Below are positions 10,541 to 21,349 of a DNA stretch of 64,000 bases, piece after piece. Numbering within the stretch: position 1 is the first letter of the stretch; the number at the start of each line of letters is the position of its first letter. Made by a program: the position numbers and the translations under genes. Under the pieces are notes generated by a model. That model was not told the origin of the DNA. It ran no database searches and was given only the letters and a program-made list of their open reading frames with translations. Origin of the DNA: Aculops lycopersici (taxonomy: Eukaryota; Arthropoda; Arachnida; Trombidiformes; Eriophyidae); contig WNKI01000005.1 of NCBI GenBank assembly GCA_015350385.1, forward strand, positions 1,350,784 to 1,414,783. The letters run 5' to 3'.

Positions 10541-12692
10541 CGAGTAAAGTTCGTTCCAATTCAACTCTGTTCTGATCTATTCTATTCCTATGGAGACTAA
10601 AGATGCAAGGTGAGTGTCAGTGACAACTTGAGTGTTCGGTAAGAAAGCGGAAACGAGGCCACGAAAAGTCACCTAATTTCGCGATCACCATTCGCTTTAC
10701 TAGCTTGCCAGTGATGCGGCTTTATCGTGAAGCAAGATAAACAAAATCACAATTCGGAAGAAGCTAACCGTTTTATCGATCCATTGGAGATCAGACGAGT
10801 CAAACGTTTAGCCTTAATGTCTCCCCATCTCAATGCTTCTGCTGCTAGTCCCCTTGCTGTTGCCACTACCATTAATGGCGATGTAGCTAGTCGATGGCTG
10901 CAGGTTAGCTGGAAAGAAAGAGTATCGAGAGGGAGAGAATCTCAAGTGATTTTGTTGCGATTTGTTACTTAAATGCTCAGGTAACAAAAAGCTTGCTCGA
11001 GATTCCATTTGATTCTATTTCCATCCCCTTATTTTGAAAGGACTAACAACGGCAACTTCGGTAAGCGAGTGGACAATTTTCTAAGTTCGAAAAGATGGTG
11101 GCGCTCATGTCTCAGTCACCTGTTGCATCACAAATTTGTGCGATTCATCAGTTGCTCGCTAGCGGCAACGCAATTGCAGGTTCGAGCTACTCACTATACC
11201 AGCGCAGCCATCACAGCCAATTGTTAGCCCACCACTGAGCAATAACTTCCGATTGCTAACTCGAGTTTCCTTGCTGCGAGGTGGCCGCTGCCGCCGGCGC
11301 CACTACCACTACCATCGGATAGCAGGACAAAGACGACGACGTTAGTCATGCGCCACGAATTTCTCGCCGAGAAAAACCGTCGTAACACTTGAGGAAATTG
11401 TAACCTTGCGCACCTGACGTTCGTCAAGACCGTCCGCTAGTTTATCAGAGTCGCTGCCTTCTTTAGTTGTCGTTATGTTGTCGCCCTTAGCCTAAAGAGT
11501 CTCCCCGGCTACAGTTACCAGTGGTGCCGGTGGATCTTGTGGCCAGTGAGCACTTGGCATTGAATCCAAGTGTCATAATTGGGCCGCCTTGTCTCGCTGG
11601 CCAGTGGCCACAGGCCGTTGCTCACTCTCAGGCTCTCGATTCTGCGGCTGGAGATAACTTTAGCTGCATGACCACTGTGTCTGTGCTGTACCATTCTTAT
11701 ACCTTGCGTTGGCCAGCTCCGGCGTCCAGTGTCCAGTGTTACAGTTAACACTTTGGCCGCTAGTCTTTGGCTAGCTTGGCATTGGAACAATGTTACCCCC
11801 GCGGAACTCACGACTTTGCCAGCGAGTTGCCCGCTTTTTGCCACCATCACCACTTTGTGATCATTTTGCTGCCACTTGTTTTTGTTGCTGATGTCGTCGT
11901 TGTCTCTTACGCTTACCTGGCAGCTATTCTGCTCATTGTTGGATTGTTATTTTCTCCACTCCAACTTTGACTTCTGCTTCTGCGCGACTGAAACCCTAAC
12001 TCAATGCTTCCTTCCTTCTACCGCAAGCCCATCTAACGGTCGCCTCGAGCCAAATCGGTCTCGGCCTTGCCATTGGAGAAGCGCGCAATCAAGCAAAGCG
12101 ACGAGAGTTCGAGAAACTAGAGGACAAGACAGAGGTAAGGCAGTGGAAAAGCTTGTGATTTGATGAGATAAAATTTGCCTGTTGCTCGCATAATAATCAA
12201 TCAGTCGGTCGGTCAGTCAGTCAGTCAGTTAGTTGGAGGGTAAGTTACACTGGGTTCAATAAACTTGATGCAAATTTCACGGCGAGTTTACACGCGCAAG
12301 ACTCTAGACAAGTAATCGAATATCAAGTTAAGCATCTTGACGCTAATCATAGCCAACCGAGAGCCAGGCTAACCAGACTACAAGATGACCACCCAGCTAG
12401 GTAAGTTTTATATCGGCTCCTTCGTGCGATATGAGTGACAGATGTCCAGTGGTTGCTGGTGTTGTTTTGAACTCGATACTGAGAATAAGAGAGTAAGTAG
12501 AGGGGGAGAGATGGGTTATTGCATGAGATTATTTGAGCCGCTTCAGGGATGACACAAAAGGTTGCTAGTCATATTCAAACATGATGTCGGCCGTAGAGAA
12601 AGAGAGATCATCCAACTCATAATCTGCCCCAAAGCATTCTTGTCTGTCGCGTGCATCGGTTCACCCAGATTCTCGCAAGTCTCAAAACTCAC
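10541..12692. other. Mostly non-coding; possible small exons
   Basis: No gene is called. Points of note: a stop-free, protein-like plus frame at about 10727-10911 ending at a possible donor (CTGCAG/GTTAGC); a mini-exon candidate with ATG at 12385 running to a perfect donor at 12400/12401 (CTAG/GTAAGT); a possible minus-strand donor near 11911 (plus strand GCTTACCTGG); and a TCAG/TCGG simple repeat at about 12201-12230. The 3' end of the minus-strand gene called next must lie in this interval. Confidence 0.35.
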
Positions 12693-14045
12693 CTGCTTGT
12701 CGAGCCAACCGAGTTTCCAGTCAATTGGTCGAAAATCAAAGTCTGCATGCAACGAAGGCCAATTATATAACTCCTCCGAGTGGCTCCTCTTCGAGGCGAA
12801 TGTTTGACTTGACCCATCGGCTGCTCATCTATCAAACTTTGTGACATCTCAAAGGAGACAGATGGAATCACTTACAGGTGATTGTGCCGTTACATGAACT
12901 TGACTCTCGAATCTATTCGTTCTTCTCGCGAGGCCTTAAATGCGTCACACTCTTTCTGCCTGTTCGTCGGTGTGGTTTTGTTTGGTGGTAGTGGCGGCTG
13001 CTGCTTCTATCCAGTGGCACCAAGAATTGCGAGCTAACCAGACGATTCTCAGCACAGGCGACACAATGAGGCTGTCGGCTTCGATGGCGACTAGCGTGAG
13101 AGCAGGTACAAAGTGAAAAGAGAAACGAGAAAACGGCATCAGTGAGTTGTATTTTCGGTTATCATGATGAATCCATCCAAATTTATTTGCACTTCGTCCC
13201 AAAGTTTAAGTTGAAGCAAAAGCCAAAGTTGACTCACTGACCAAGACGACGAATTCGCTTGATCATCGGCATTCCCTGCCATATTAGACTATGAATGAAC
13301 AAGCCGACTCCATAATTGGCCAGTCCCGTTAGCAAACCAGCGAGAGCCGACTGGCAAGCTAGCTGATCGCTTTGTTCTAAACTCAACTGACTTTGTGGCA
13401 ACCAAGACAGCGAGTGAGGAGAGCAATTACAGCAAGCGAGCTAGTCGTTGAGGAGGATGAATGAATGAATGGGATGGAGAAAAGAAGAAATTGCTGTTGC
13501 TTGTAGGCCAATCGAGGTGCTGGTTGCAAAATTATTCCATAATACTTTTTGTCACAGTAGTCGTCGTCTTCGATGTTGAGGTTGGTGGCGCTGTTTGTTG
13601 TTGTTGTCATTGTTACCCGGAGAGTCGTTTGAATGAGCGAGAGCTGAGACCAATTGATTTGCTTACCTGTTCAGCCAGTTGCTGGTCCAACTTCAAAGTG
13701 AGCAGTCCAAAGACACCTCGAGGGTTCGATGTTCGCTGAGACTAAAGAGAGTAGAGACTCCATTCGGCTAGAAGCGACAATCACAGCAGAGAATTCATAT
13801 CGCACTCGCGAGAGGTAATAGGTGGAGTAGATTCAACAGGTGAAAGCAATTGCGTGAGATTATTTTGTGTTGCCTAGTCAGTCAAATTTATGACAAGAAT
13901 CTCTATATCTTAAAGAAACAGAGATGAACCATTCTTGAAGATAGTCGGGCGGATAAGTCAAGCAGAGTTATTTATCGATCAAATTTTAGTCAAAACTCAA
14001 TCACTTACCTTCTCTCGCCTCAAAATCCAATACAATCAATATCAT
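12693..14045 (-). CDS. Probable multi-exon gene, function unknown (partial model)
   Basis: Four exons found by reading the minus strand for splice sites: 14045-14009 (from ATG), 13716-13667, 13386-13238 and 12836-12693. Each donor is GTAAGT, GTAAGC or GTGAGT, each acceptor is AG, and the phases agree throughout (1, 0, 2, 2). The clearest coding piece is the third exon, which reads ANYGVGLFIHSLIWQGMPMI then KRIRRLG with no stop: a hydrophobic stretch followed by a basic patch. The second exon may start earlier, at 13735. The first exon also stays open upstream of the ATG to 14067, where there is an acceptor (ATTTGCAG), so the true start may be further 5'. The 3' end below 12693 is unresolved. 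No family is recognised; it is probably a small membrane protein. It is divergent from the 1829-aa gene. Confidence 0.45.
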
Positions 14046-14187
14046 CGCCAAAATATACACAGAGTTCCTGCAAATGGAAGCATGAGGTTTGAGAAAGTTA
14101 GCTGAAAGACAAGAGATCATAAGAACAGAAGCGAGAGGAAAGGAAGCAACAAAAACACTGCCACCTAATTGAAAAGTCTCAAGAAAG

Positions 14188-17100
14188 ATGATTTTGCTCA
14201 ATCCAAAACGGAGAAAGTTTCTGTATAAAGTCGCAATCACTGCACTTGTTCATATTGTAATCATAGTGGTACTTTGCGAGTCAATTAGTTTCAATAAAAC
14301 CACATCAATCAAGACTCCAATTCAGCGAGTCGCCATCTCAACGTGGCAGAGAAACATCACATCGCCTCATCAGGAAGCAGATAGTCAGCCACTAAAGCGG
14401 TCTAATCGAACTGCTCACTCGCGATCTTATAAGGACTCAAGTTACAACAGCGAGGTAGGTGCAGGTGGCGACGATGAAACGAGTAACCTGAATTTGGAGG
14501 CCACAAGTGGCGACTCGGAGCGGATCTATGCGTCGCAGCCGTCCGCTGGCGCCCCAGTTAACGCGCGGCACCAGGCACTAAAGTCGGGCGCAGCCGACGT
14601 GCAGCGAGTCGCAAGAAATGTACACAAAAAGATGGATTTGATTGAGGGTCGAGTTGGTCAAATTCAGGCCACAATAGCCGAGAACCACTCGTCGAAGAAC
14701 TCAACTTTAGATGGATCCGTAGATGGCGATGGAGATGGTTACGGGCGAAGAGAGGACAAGAGCGGAAGCGAGCCGACAGTTTCGAGCGCCATAGTTAGTA
14801 ATAATCTCGAGGCTCCAGCAACTGCAACCAACGATGGCCTCTGGTCAACTCAAATAAGCGATTCAGACGACAATCTGCCGGTGGACTCGAGCAGAGCTAC
14901 GACTAATCTGGATCATAGTCAGGGTTCTTTGAGTGTGAGACGCAACACGCCCATCATCCAATCAGTTATACCTGGCCGCACGCCGAGCTCGACCACCTTG
15001 GCACCGACAACAAACCAAGATCTATCAGCATCCTCCTCGTTGTCAAGCGATCAGAGCGACCAAGACCGAGGCTATGACTCGACTAGTGAGACGACCGATG
15101 GCGGCATTGATGTCGCCAATGGACCCGGCCTCTACAATGCAACATCCCAAGACACTTTTAGTCAAGATTCTGGCACCACTTTGCCGGCATTGGAGAACCA
15201 AGCGACAGCACAGCCCCTGTACCAGGCACCAAGCCAGAATGTTAGCGGCCAGCAGGACACCCCACAGGCGTTGCCCTCGATGATGGGAGCCGAGTGGTCA
15301 CCGAATCAGAACTACCAATACTTCAGCGAATTGAATGCAAAGAATCACGGCGCCAGAAATCAGCAGCCACAGGTGGCTGCTAGCACGGCGAGAGAGGAAA
15401 CGGCATTCAAACCTCTAGTAGGACAATTGAGTCGCCGCTTTCCAAACATGACCTTCATCAATAGCGACACTGATCTTATCAATAGCTTTTCCCAGAACCA
15501 AATGTCGCCCTCAAGTCACACAACTCGAAGGCCACCAGGTCAGCAGAGTGACCAGATTGATTCTTCCTCGGGGCCAAGAAAGAGTTTGTATACTTATAGC
15601 AGCAACTACGGCAAGAACTCACGAGCAACTGCTAAACCGAGCGTTTCCAATCAGAGGTATCACAATGAGGCAAACAATGACACTCAAAGCGAAAACCAAT
15701 CGCCAATCAAGTGGCCCAGTTTCGCAACTAGCTACTCGAGTTCGTCCAGCAGCAACAGGGATAGCAGTAGTGTTGGGCTACAGCCAACAAGTGGCTCCTC
15801 GTCCTCGAGCAACCACTACTCAATGCTAATGCAACCGGCAAGCATTCCAACTAACAACAACAACCACCACCACCACCACCACCAGCAACAACAAGAGTCG
15901 AGTGGGGAAAACAGTCGGGCTAATTACGAGGATGACAAACATCGAAACAAGTTTTCTAGTTTACTAACGACGGCGAGCGATCAAAATTCGATCGGCACTC
16001 AATACAATAATGACAATAACAACAATCACAATACCGACTCAAACAATATGATCTACGATCTGAAGCATCGATCTTCGGGAACTGGAGGCAATCAAAACGA
16101 TGAGGCCAGTTACAATTATGCCAACAACATGGATTCAAACAGTGGAGTTGGAAATGGTAATGATGCTCCAACATCAAGTGGCCCAAAAGTTGGGGATTTG
16201 CAACCGACTCAAGTGTCGACAAACGAGTTAGCAAACAACGGCGATCAGAGTGGCAGCGAAAACTTGCCGGCACCTCAAAATGACTATCAGTCTAGCCAAT
16301 CAAATACAATGACCCAATTGCAACAGCAACTCCAACAACAGGTGGCTAATATGGCCTACAATGCTCCGGCTCGTGCCCAAACAAGTCAGAATCAGAATCA
16401 GCAACAGCAATCGCAATTGCAGCCGCAATCACCTTCGATCTCGTTGGCTGGACAGAATCACGATCCAAGAAACTTTTACGTGAGCCAGCCGCTCGAGTCA
16501 AATGCGAACCTCAACATCCCCATCGACTATGGGAGTGGAGGCGGTCAATTATCGGCTAATAGTTTAAGTGGAGATTCCACTGTCGCAATTGATACCACTG
16601 GCGATGGCCAGGCTCCCGAAACGAGCAAAATGTATCAGGCGGCGATGGCGGCTAGCCGCAGCAAGCAAGCGCATTTACAACAGCAGCAGCAGCAACAAGC
16701 TGATTCAATGCAACTAGCAGCCACCAGCAACACCAACAACCTGTTGATGCGACAACAAAACCAACTGGCCCCGCAGAATCCCCCCTTCGACGCTGGCAAT
16801 TTCCTCAGACGCTACCAGCAACAACAGCAACTCTTGGCATTACAGCTCGCTCAACAACAACAACAGCAACAAGTGGACACAGCTCAACCTCAAATGATGG
16901 GTGTCTATTCGACAAACCAAAACCCGAATCCAAATCCTTTGTCTAGAGCGTTTCATGTGTCGCCCCAAGCCGATAGCAACGTTCCAATGAACCGAGAATC
17001 GCACGCTATATCAGAGAGGTTTTCGCCAGAAGCCATGGCCTCTTATTTGGGCAGTCGAGCCTCTAATATGTACCATACGCAAGCACCAACCTCCGACTTT

Positions 17101-19677
17101 GGTCAAGTTTCAGCTGCTACAAGTGGCGATTTGATGCCATACTCTTTGGCTTCCGGCGGGCAGCACTACAATCAGCCAACCAGTGGAGTAGTTTATAATT
17201 CAGGGCAGCAAAGTTATGATGCGGCTTCGAGGGCGATACGCGCGGCCAACTCGGCATTTTACAGGGCTATAGCGCAGGCGGCCGCGACGAGAGTCCAACA
17301 ACCTCAACAGCAAACAACACAAACTCAAGCACAAGCTCAATCGACGGCGCAAGTAGATGGACAAACCAGTTACTACGGAATTCAGCCGACTGGAGGTGGC
17401 AATGCCAACTCTGGCCTCTACGCCTCCGCCATGAACAATCCCGTCTTCTTCGATGCCTCTGCGAGTCAGCCAAAGTCGAGCTACGACTTGGGTGTTGGAG
17501 CAACCGGAAGTGCCAACCCTGGCAGCGACACTTCGCTTGACCAACAACAGAGACAATATACTAGTGGCTCAAGCTTGCCAACCGGAAAGAGGAGCTACCT
17601 AAACAACCTGTTCAAGCCAACGGCGTCAAGTAGGTTCTATTATACGCCAACCATATTGTCTCCCATTAGTTTTGCCGCTTCGCCCACTTCGCTCCACTCG
17701 GTTTACGCGCCAACCATGACAGCAGCCGCCTCGGACCCACTCGCCAGCTACCAGCAATTCTACACAGCAGCCGCAAATCCCTATGCTACACTGGCCCAAC
17801 CGCAACTGACGGCCCCAACTTCGCCCATGATCGACCAGAGCCAACAATATCAGGCCTACGCAGCGGCAGCAGCGGCGGCGGCGGCTGCCAACAATAACGG
17901 GATGCAACCTCACTACATGGACACCGAGATGGCAGAATCGTCGTTGATGCCCAGCGACACGGGTTCCGGTACCTACGCAACTAACTCTGGATCAAGCGGA
18001 TCCTCGGCGGACCTCGGCTCGAGTGGCTCAAATGACGAGCCTCAAGTGAGCACTAGCTCCACCTCAAAGAGTAGCAAGAGCGCCACAAGCTGGACCAATG
18101 TCGCGGGCCTCCTGCTCGGCATCCTACCTTTTGGTATTCTAATGGCCTCACTCCTACCTGCGATCACCGTTGCTGGAAGGAAGAAGCGTGAGCTTGAAAT
18201 TGGGGGGCGAAACTTCTCGGACTTGCTAAGTTGGCGGCCACCTTCGCGAGTTTTGAATGCCATTATTGGACAGCCAAGTGAGTTGGCTCTAACAAATGCG
18301 AGCGCAGTAATCAATGAGCAACTTGCCAATCTCGGCCACAAACACAACAATCAGCAACAGCAACTCATTAGTCAAACCAGACGACGATCGCTCAGTTCAT
18401 CGTCTTCTTCCTCAGATCCTGCAGGATTTATTCGCAGTCTCGTTGGTGGGGGGAAGTCAAGTGTTGATGATCACACAGGCGGCAGTTCGGACTTCAACGC
18501 CACCACTCTAAGCTCACCTCAGCCTACAACTACACCTTTGCCGATGAATAGCCAGATGACCAATCAAACCGGAAGTGTCAAGTCTAAAGTTAAGAAGGCA
18601 TTCGGTGTCTTGAATACTTTTATAACTGCAGCTCAGAATATGAAACGGAAGCACCGGAGCTCAATCGTTGAACAAAACTGGAGCCTGCCAGCTGTTCTGA
18701 AGAAAAGTCTGAAATTCGAGAATCTGTTCAACTTTGAGGAACTCAAACAAACTCTCGCGAGCTTAGCTCGGGCCAAACTGCTTGCGGTACAACGCGAGCA
18801 GATAGTCGCCCAACAAAGAGCTCAGCAGCAACAACAACATCTCCAGCGACAAATACCAAATCTAAAGGTCGAGACGACGAAAGACGAGACACAAGTTCAC
18901 GGGCCAACTGATTCCGAACCCATGGTTATGAAATCCAATCCCATTACTCAGCGCCGGCAACAGGTGGCGCTTTTATCTAGCCCAAATACAACAATGACGA
19001 CCACGGCGATATCAGGACCCATTTCAATTGAATTCAACGTCAACAATACCAACGGAACTCGCCAAAAGGAACAACACCAACAGAGCGAAAATGTTCCGAC
19101 TTACGAGGTACACCGAGCGACAAGTTTGAAGGAACCGGCTAACTCGTTATATCAGGAGCCGTTCCAAGATTTGGCTAGCGAGGAGACGGGAAGGCAGGTG
19201 GTCGCTTACGGCCATCTGAAGCCTAAACAGGTGCAAGCTGATGGCGGCCATCAACACATTGTAAAAGCGCAACCTATCAAGTCGAGTAACTCGACTATGC
19301 AACAACTGGAGGTTTGTCTTAGTCAATTTTTGTGTCGTTTGGCAGTGAAACTCAACACCAACTTTGGCCTCCAACTCGCTCAAGAGAAAATTGAGACCCC
19401 GAAGGCAAGGAATTCCACGGTAGATGAGGAAGTTGAAAGGCTAACAAAGAAGTACATCAAAATACTTGTTGGTAAGATCGAATCTGAACACCCAAATATC
19501 AGCTTGAATTTGAGTTCGAATCTAAAGAGCGCTGGTAGCACTGCAACAGAGTCCACAGAAGGTCTCGATACGTTATACGAAAGTGCAATCAAGAATCAAT
19601 GCTCGCAAAGGTATAAATGCGTTGCGTTACAGCAGCTCGAGAGGACGTTAGAGAAGATGAAGCTGAGATTTAGTTGA
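14188..19677 (+). CDS. Giant Gln/Ser/Asn-rich secreted or membrane protein, 1829 aa
   Basis: One uninterrupted frame of 1829 codons from ATG at 14188. A basic N-terminus leads into a signal-anchor-like helix at about residues 14-32 (VAITALVHIVIIVVLC). About 1200 residues of low complexity follow: Gln, Asn, Ser and His runs and an Ala run near residue 1224, with mixed CAA/CAG codons. A second hydrophobic helix at about 1304-1328 (AGLLLGILPFGILMASLLPA) is followed by a dibasic GRKKRELE site that could be a furin-type cleavage site. The C-terminal ~130 residues look folded and hold two Cys-x5-Cys pairs: C1710/C1716 (CLSQFLC) and C1805/C1811 (CSQRYKC). The pair layout recalls insect DM4/12-type domains, but only loosely. 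It may be an extracellular matrix or cuticle-associated component; that is inference. Confidence 0.65.
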   Translation: MILLNPKRRKFLYKVAITALVHIVIIVVLCESISFNKTTSIKTPIQRVAISTWQRNITSPHQEADSQPLKRSNRTAHSRSYKDSSYNSEVGAGGDDETSNLNLEATSGDSERIYASQPSAGAPVNARHQALKSGAADVQRVARNVHKKMDLIEGRVGQIQATIAENHSSKNSTLDGSVDGDGDGYGRREDKSGSEPTVSSAIVSNNLEAPATATNDGLWSTQISDSDDNLPVDSSRATTNLDHSQGSLSVRRNTPIIQSVIPGRTPSSTTLAPTTNQDLSASSSLSSDQSDQDRGYDSTSETTDGGIDVANGPGLYNATSQDTFSQDSGTTLPALENQATAQPLYQAPSQNVSGQQDTPQALPSMMGAEWSPNQNYQYFSELNAKNHGARNQQPQVAASTAREETAFKPLVGQLSRRFPNMTFINSDTDLINSFSQNQMSPSSHTTRRPPGQQSDQIDSSSGPRKSLYTYSSNYGKNSRATAKPSVSNQRYHNEANNDTQSENQSPIKWPSFATSYSSSSSSNRDSSSVGLQPTSGSSSSSNHYSMLMQPASIPTNNNNHHHHHHQQQQESSGENSRANYEDDKHRNKFSSLLTTASDQNSIGTQYNNDNNNNHNTDSNNMIYDLKHRSSGTGGNQNDEASYNYANNMDSNSGVGNGNDAPTSSGPKVGDLQPTQVSTNELANNGDQSGSENLPAPQNDYQSSQSNTMTQLQQQLQQQVANMAYNAPARAQTSQNQNQQQQSQLQPQSPSISLAGQNHDPRNFYVSQPLESNANLNIPIDYGSGGGQLSANSLSGDSTVAIDTTGDGQAPETSKMYQAAMAASRSKQAHLQQQQQQQADSMQLAATSNTNNLLMRQQNQLAPQNPPFDAGNFLRRYQQQQQLLALQLAQQQQQQQVDTAQPQMMGVYSTNQNPNPNPLSRAFHVSPQADSNVPMNRESHAISERFSPEAMASYLGSRASNMYHTQAPTSDFGQVSAATSGDLMPYSLASGGQHYNQPTSGVVYNSGQQSYDAASRAIRAANSAFYRAIAQAAATRVQQPQQQTTQTQAQAQSTAQVDGQTSYYGIQPTGGGNANSGLYASAMNNPVFFDASASQPKSSYDLGVGATGSANPGSDTSLDQQQRQYTSGSSLPTGKRSYLNNLFKPTASSRFYYTPTILSPISFAASPTSLHSVYAPTMTAAASDPLASYQQFYTAAANPYATLAQPQLTAPTSPMIDQSQQYQAYAAAAAAAAAANNNGMQPHYMDTEMAESSLMPSDTGSGTYATNSGSSGSSADLGSSGSNDEPQVSTSSTSKSSKSATSWTNVAGLLLGILPFGILMASLLPAITVAGRKKRELEIGGRNFSDLLSWRPPSRVLNAIIGQPSELALTNASAVINEQLANLGHKHNNQQQQLISQTRRRSLSSSSSSSDPAGFIRSLVGGGKSSVDDHTGGSSDFNATTLSSPQPTTTPLPMNSQMTNQTGSVKSKVKKAFGVLNTFITAAQNMKRKHRSSIVEQNWSLPAVLKKSLKFENLFNFEELKQTLASLARAKLLAVQREQIVAQQRAQQQQQHLQRQIPNLKVETTKDETQVHGPTDSEPMVMKSNPITQRRQQVALLSSPNTTMTTTAISGPISIEFNVNNTNGTRQKEQHQQSENVPTYEVHRATSLKEPANSLYQEPFQDLASEETGRQVVAYGHLKPKQVQADGGHQHIVKAQPIKSSNSTMQQLEVCLSQFLCRLAVKLNTNFGLQLAQEKIETPKARNSTVDEEVERLTKKYIKILVGKIESEHPNISLNLSSNLKSAGSTATESTEGLDTLYESAIKNQCSQRYKCVALQQLERTLEKMKLRFS

Positions 19678-21349
19678 GGAGTCAATGATTTCATATGATT
19701 CGTACCATGTATATGATGTATATTCGTATACAACTGCCAAGCAAATCGAGTGGAAAACCGAGACCAGAGGATACGAGTGGCATATTCGAACTCATGGCGA
19801 ATGTTACTCATGGCGTCAGGTAAAAAATGTCAATAAAGTTTTCTCTATCCCGTGTTTCTAAGAGAGAAGCCAGCGATTTTCATCTCCCGTGTTAGTCTCA
19901 CGCGCAAGTCAAGTTGCACAACTATTTCCAGGTATGACCTAACCTGGATTGAAAACTTGCGGCACAAGACACCTGTCGAGTTGAGCTGAATCGCGAAAAT
20001 AGTACTTCTCTTTTGGAGTGATTCAAAGAGAAAAAGTATTATTTCGGAAGTTCCACTAGAGGCGGATGTTTAGTCGACGAATGAATGTTTAATTATATAC
20101 CTCTCTCTGTCTTTCTCTGTCTCTGTCTCTGCGTCCATGCGACTGATTTGCCTAAATCCAAGAGAGAGGTGGGTCAAGTTGCGACTTCTTATGGTAGCTA
20201 ATGTGACAGAATTTGTGTCGATTGGGCCCAGCTAACTAAGCCACAAGAATCTCCAAAGTTGTTGGAGGAGGAAAAGTCGTTGACCTCCATTTGTTACTGA
20301 CCCTTCGGTTCTCTGCTCTGTGGCCCAAGACTGACGAGCTTCCGAGCGGGAGGACAGACTATGAGTCTCGTCGGGCCGAATAAGATCAAGGGAGTTCACT
20401 CGTTGCGCTTGCTCTTGGACTTGAAAACTAGTTTCATAACATAGACTGCCCGAGCTCCGTGGACGCCAAACCTGGTGAGACTAACAAAGAAGCTTCTTGC
20501 CACTAGCTCGTCGTCCCTCGGCGCGTCTCAGTTAACACGATAAGTAAACGACTCGCCCCTTGCCGCCTCTCTTTCTAGATTGCGTCACATAAATGGCTGC
20601 ACACTCGCTTGCTCGCATACAGGTGAGTCCTATGATAGCCACAGGTAGCATTTTTGCATCACGTTCTAAGACACATCTATGCCCAGTTGTGCCAACGTGG
20701 CAGACACCTTTGCGCCAACATCACTTTAAGTGTGCGCAAGAGATAACTTACTAGTTTTGTTTCTACTCGTTTCGTTTCGTTTCGTTTCCTTGCAACTGGA
20801 CCGTGGTCTTTCGGACTCGCTAATTTCACGAATTGCGTCTCGCCAAAGCTAAACACTGATTCAATGGTGCAATCCATTATTCAGTGTTTCCTCGGATAGA
20901 TTGTGGCTATTATGCGCGGAGAGAAATGCTGTATACGTTATACACAATTGTTGCCATAAACTTGGGACTCACTGCACAGGTGGCGACTGCTCCTTTCCAC
21001 CAGGATGTCTCGTTGGCCGCCCGATAAGGGAGTTCAAAGTCCTAGCGGCAGACACCGAGGAGGAGCGTCTCGTTTCTCGCCACTCGACTTTACCTGTCTT
21101 CGCTCTCGTTCCCCCGACTAACTAGCTTTCCACACTCACCTGTTGGCTAGTCAACTCCAGGTTCTTGGCCGATGGAGTAGAGAAGAGAAGAGAAGAGTTT
21201 CTAGTTTGCAGTCAAGATTTCGGTGGCGTCTAGGCAACAACCAAGTTGGTTAGCGTACATTACAACTTTTATATATTATTATTTATTTATATTTTATTAT
21301 ATAATTAACTTCCTTTAACAAGCCCCAAAATCAGAAGCGAAAACTCAAG
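19678..21349. promoter_or_regulatory. Intergenic region and CUB gene promoter
   Basis: The first ~170 bases are presumably the 3' UTR of the 1829-aa gene (AATAAAG at about 19832). The rest is non-coding with pyrimidine runs at about 20100-20135, a (CGTTT)4 repeat at 20769-20788, a short AGAAG repeat near 21180, and a very AT-rich block at 21262-21311 (TTTTATATATTATT) just upstream of the CUB gene start, a likely TATA-type core promoter. A candidate donor (CATACAG/GTGAGT) near 20622 could mark an untranslated first exon. Confidence 0.4.

Noticed and set aside
10727..10972. Plus-strand frame with protein-like composition
   Set aside because: It begins with GTG after an in-frame stop, has no convincing acceptor, and could not be linked to either neighbouring gene.
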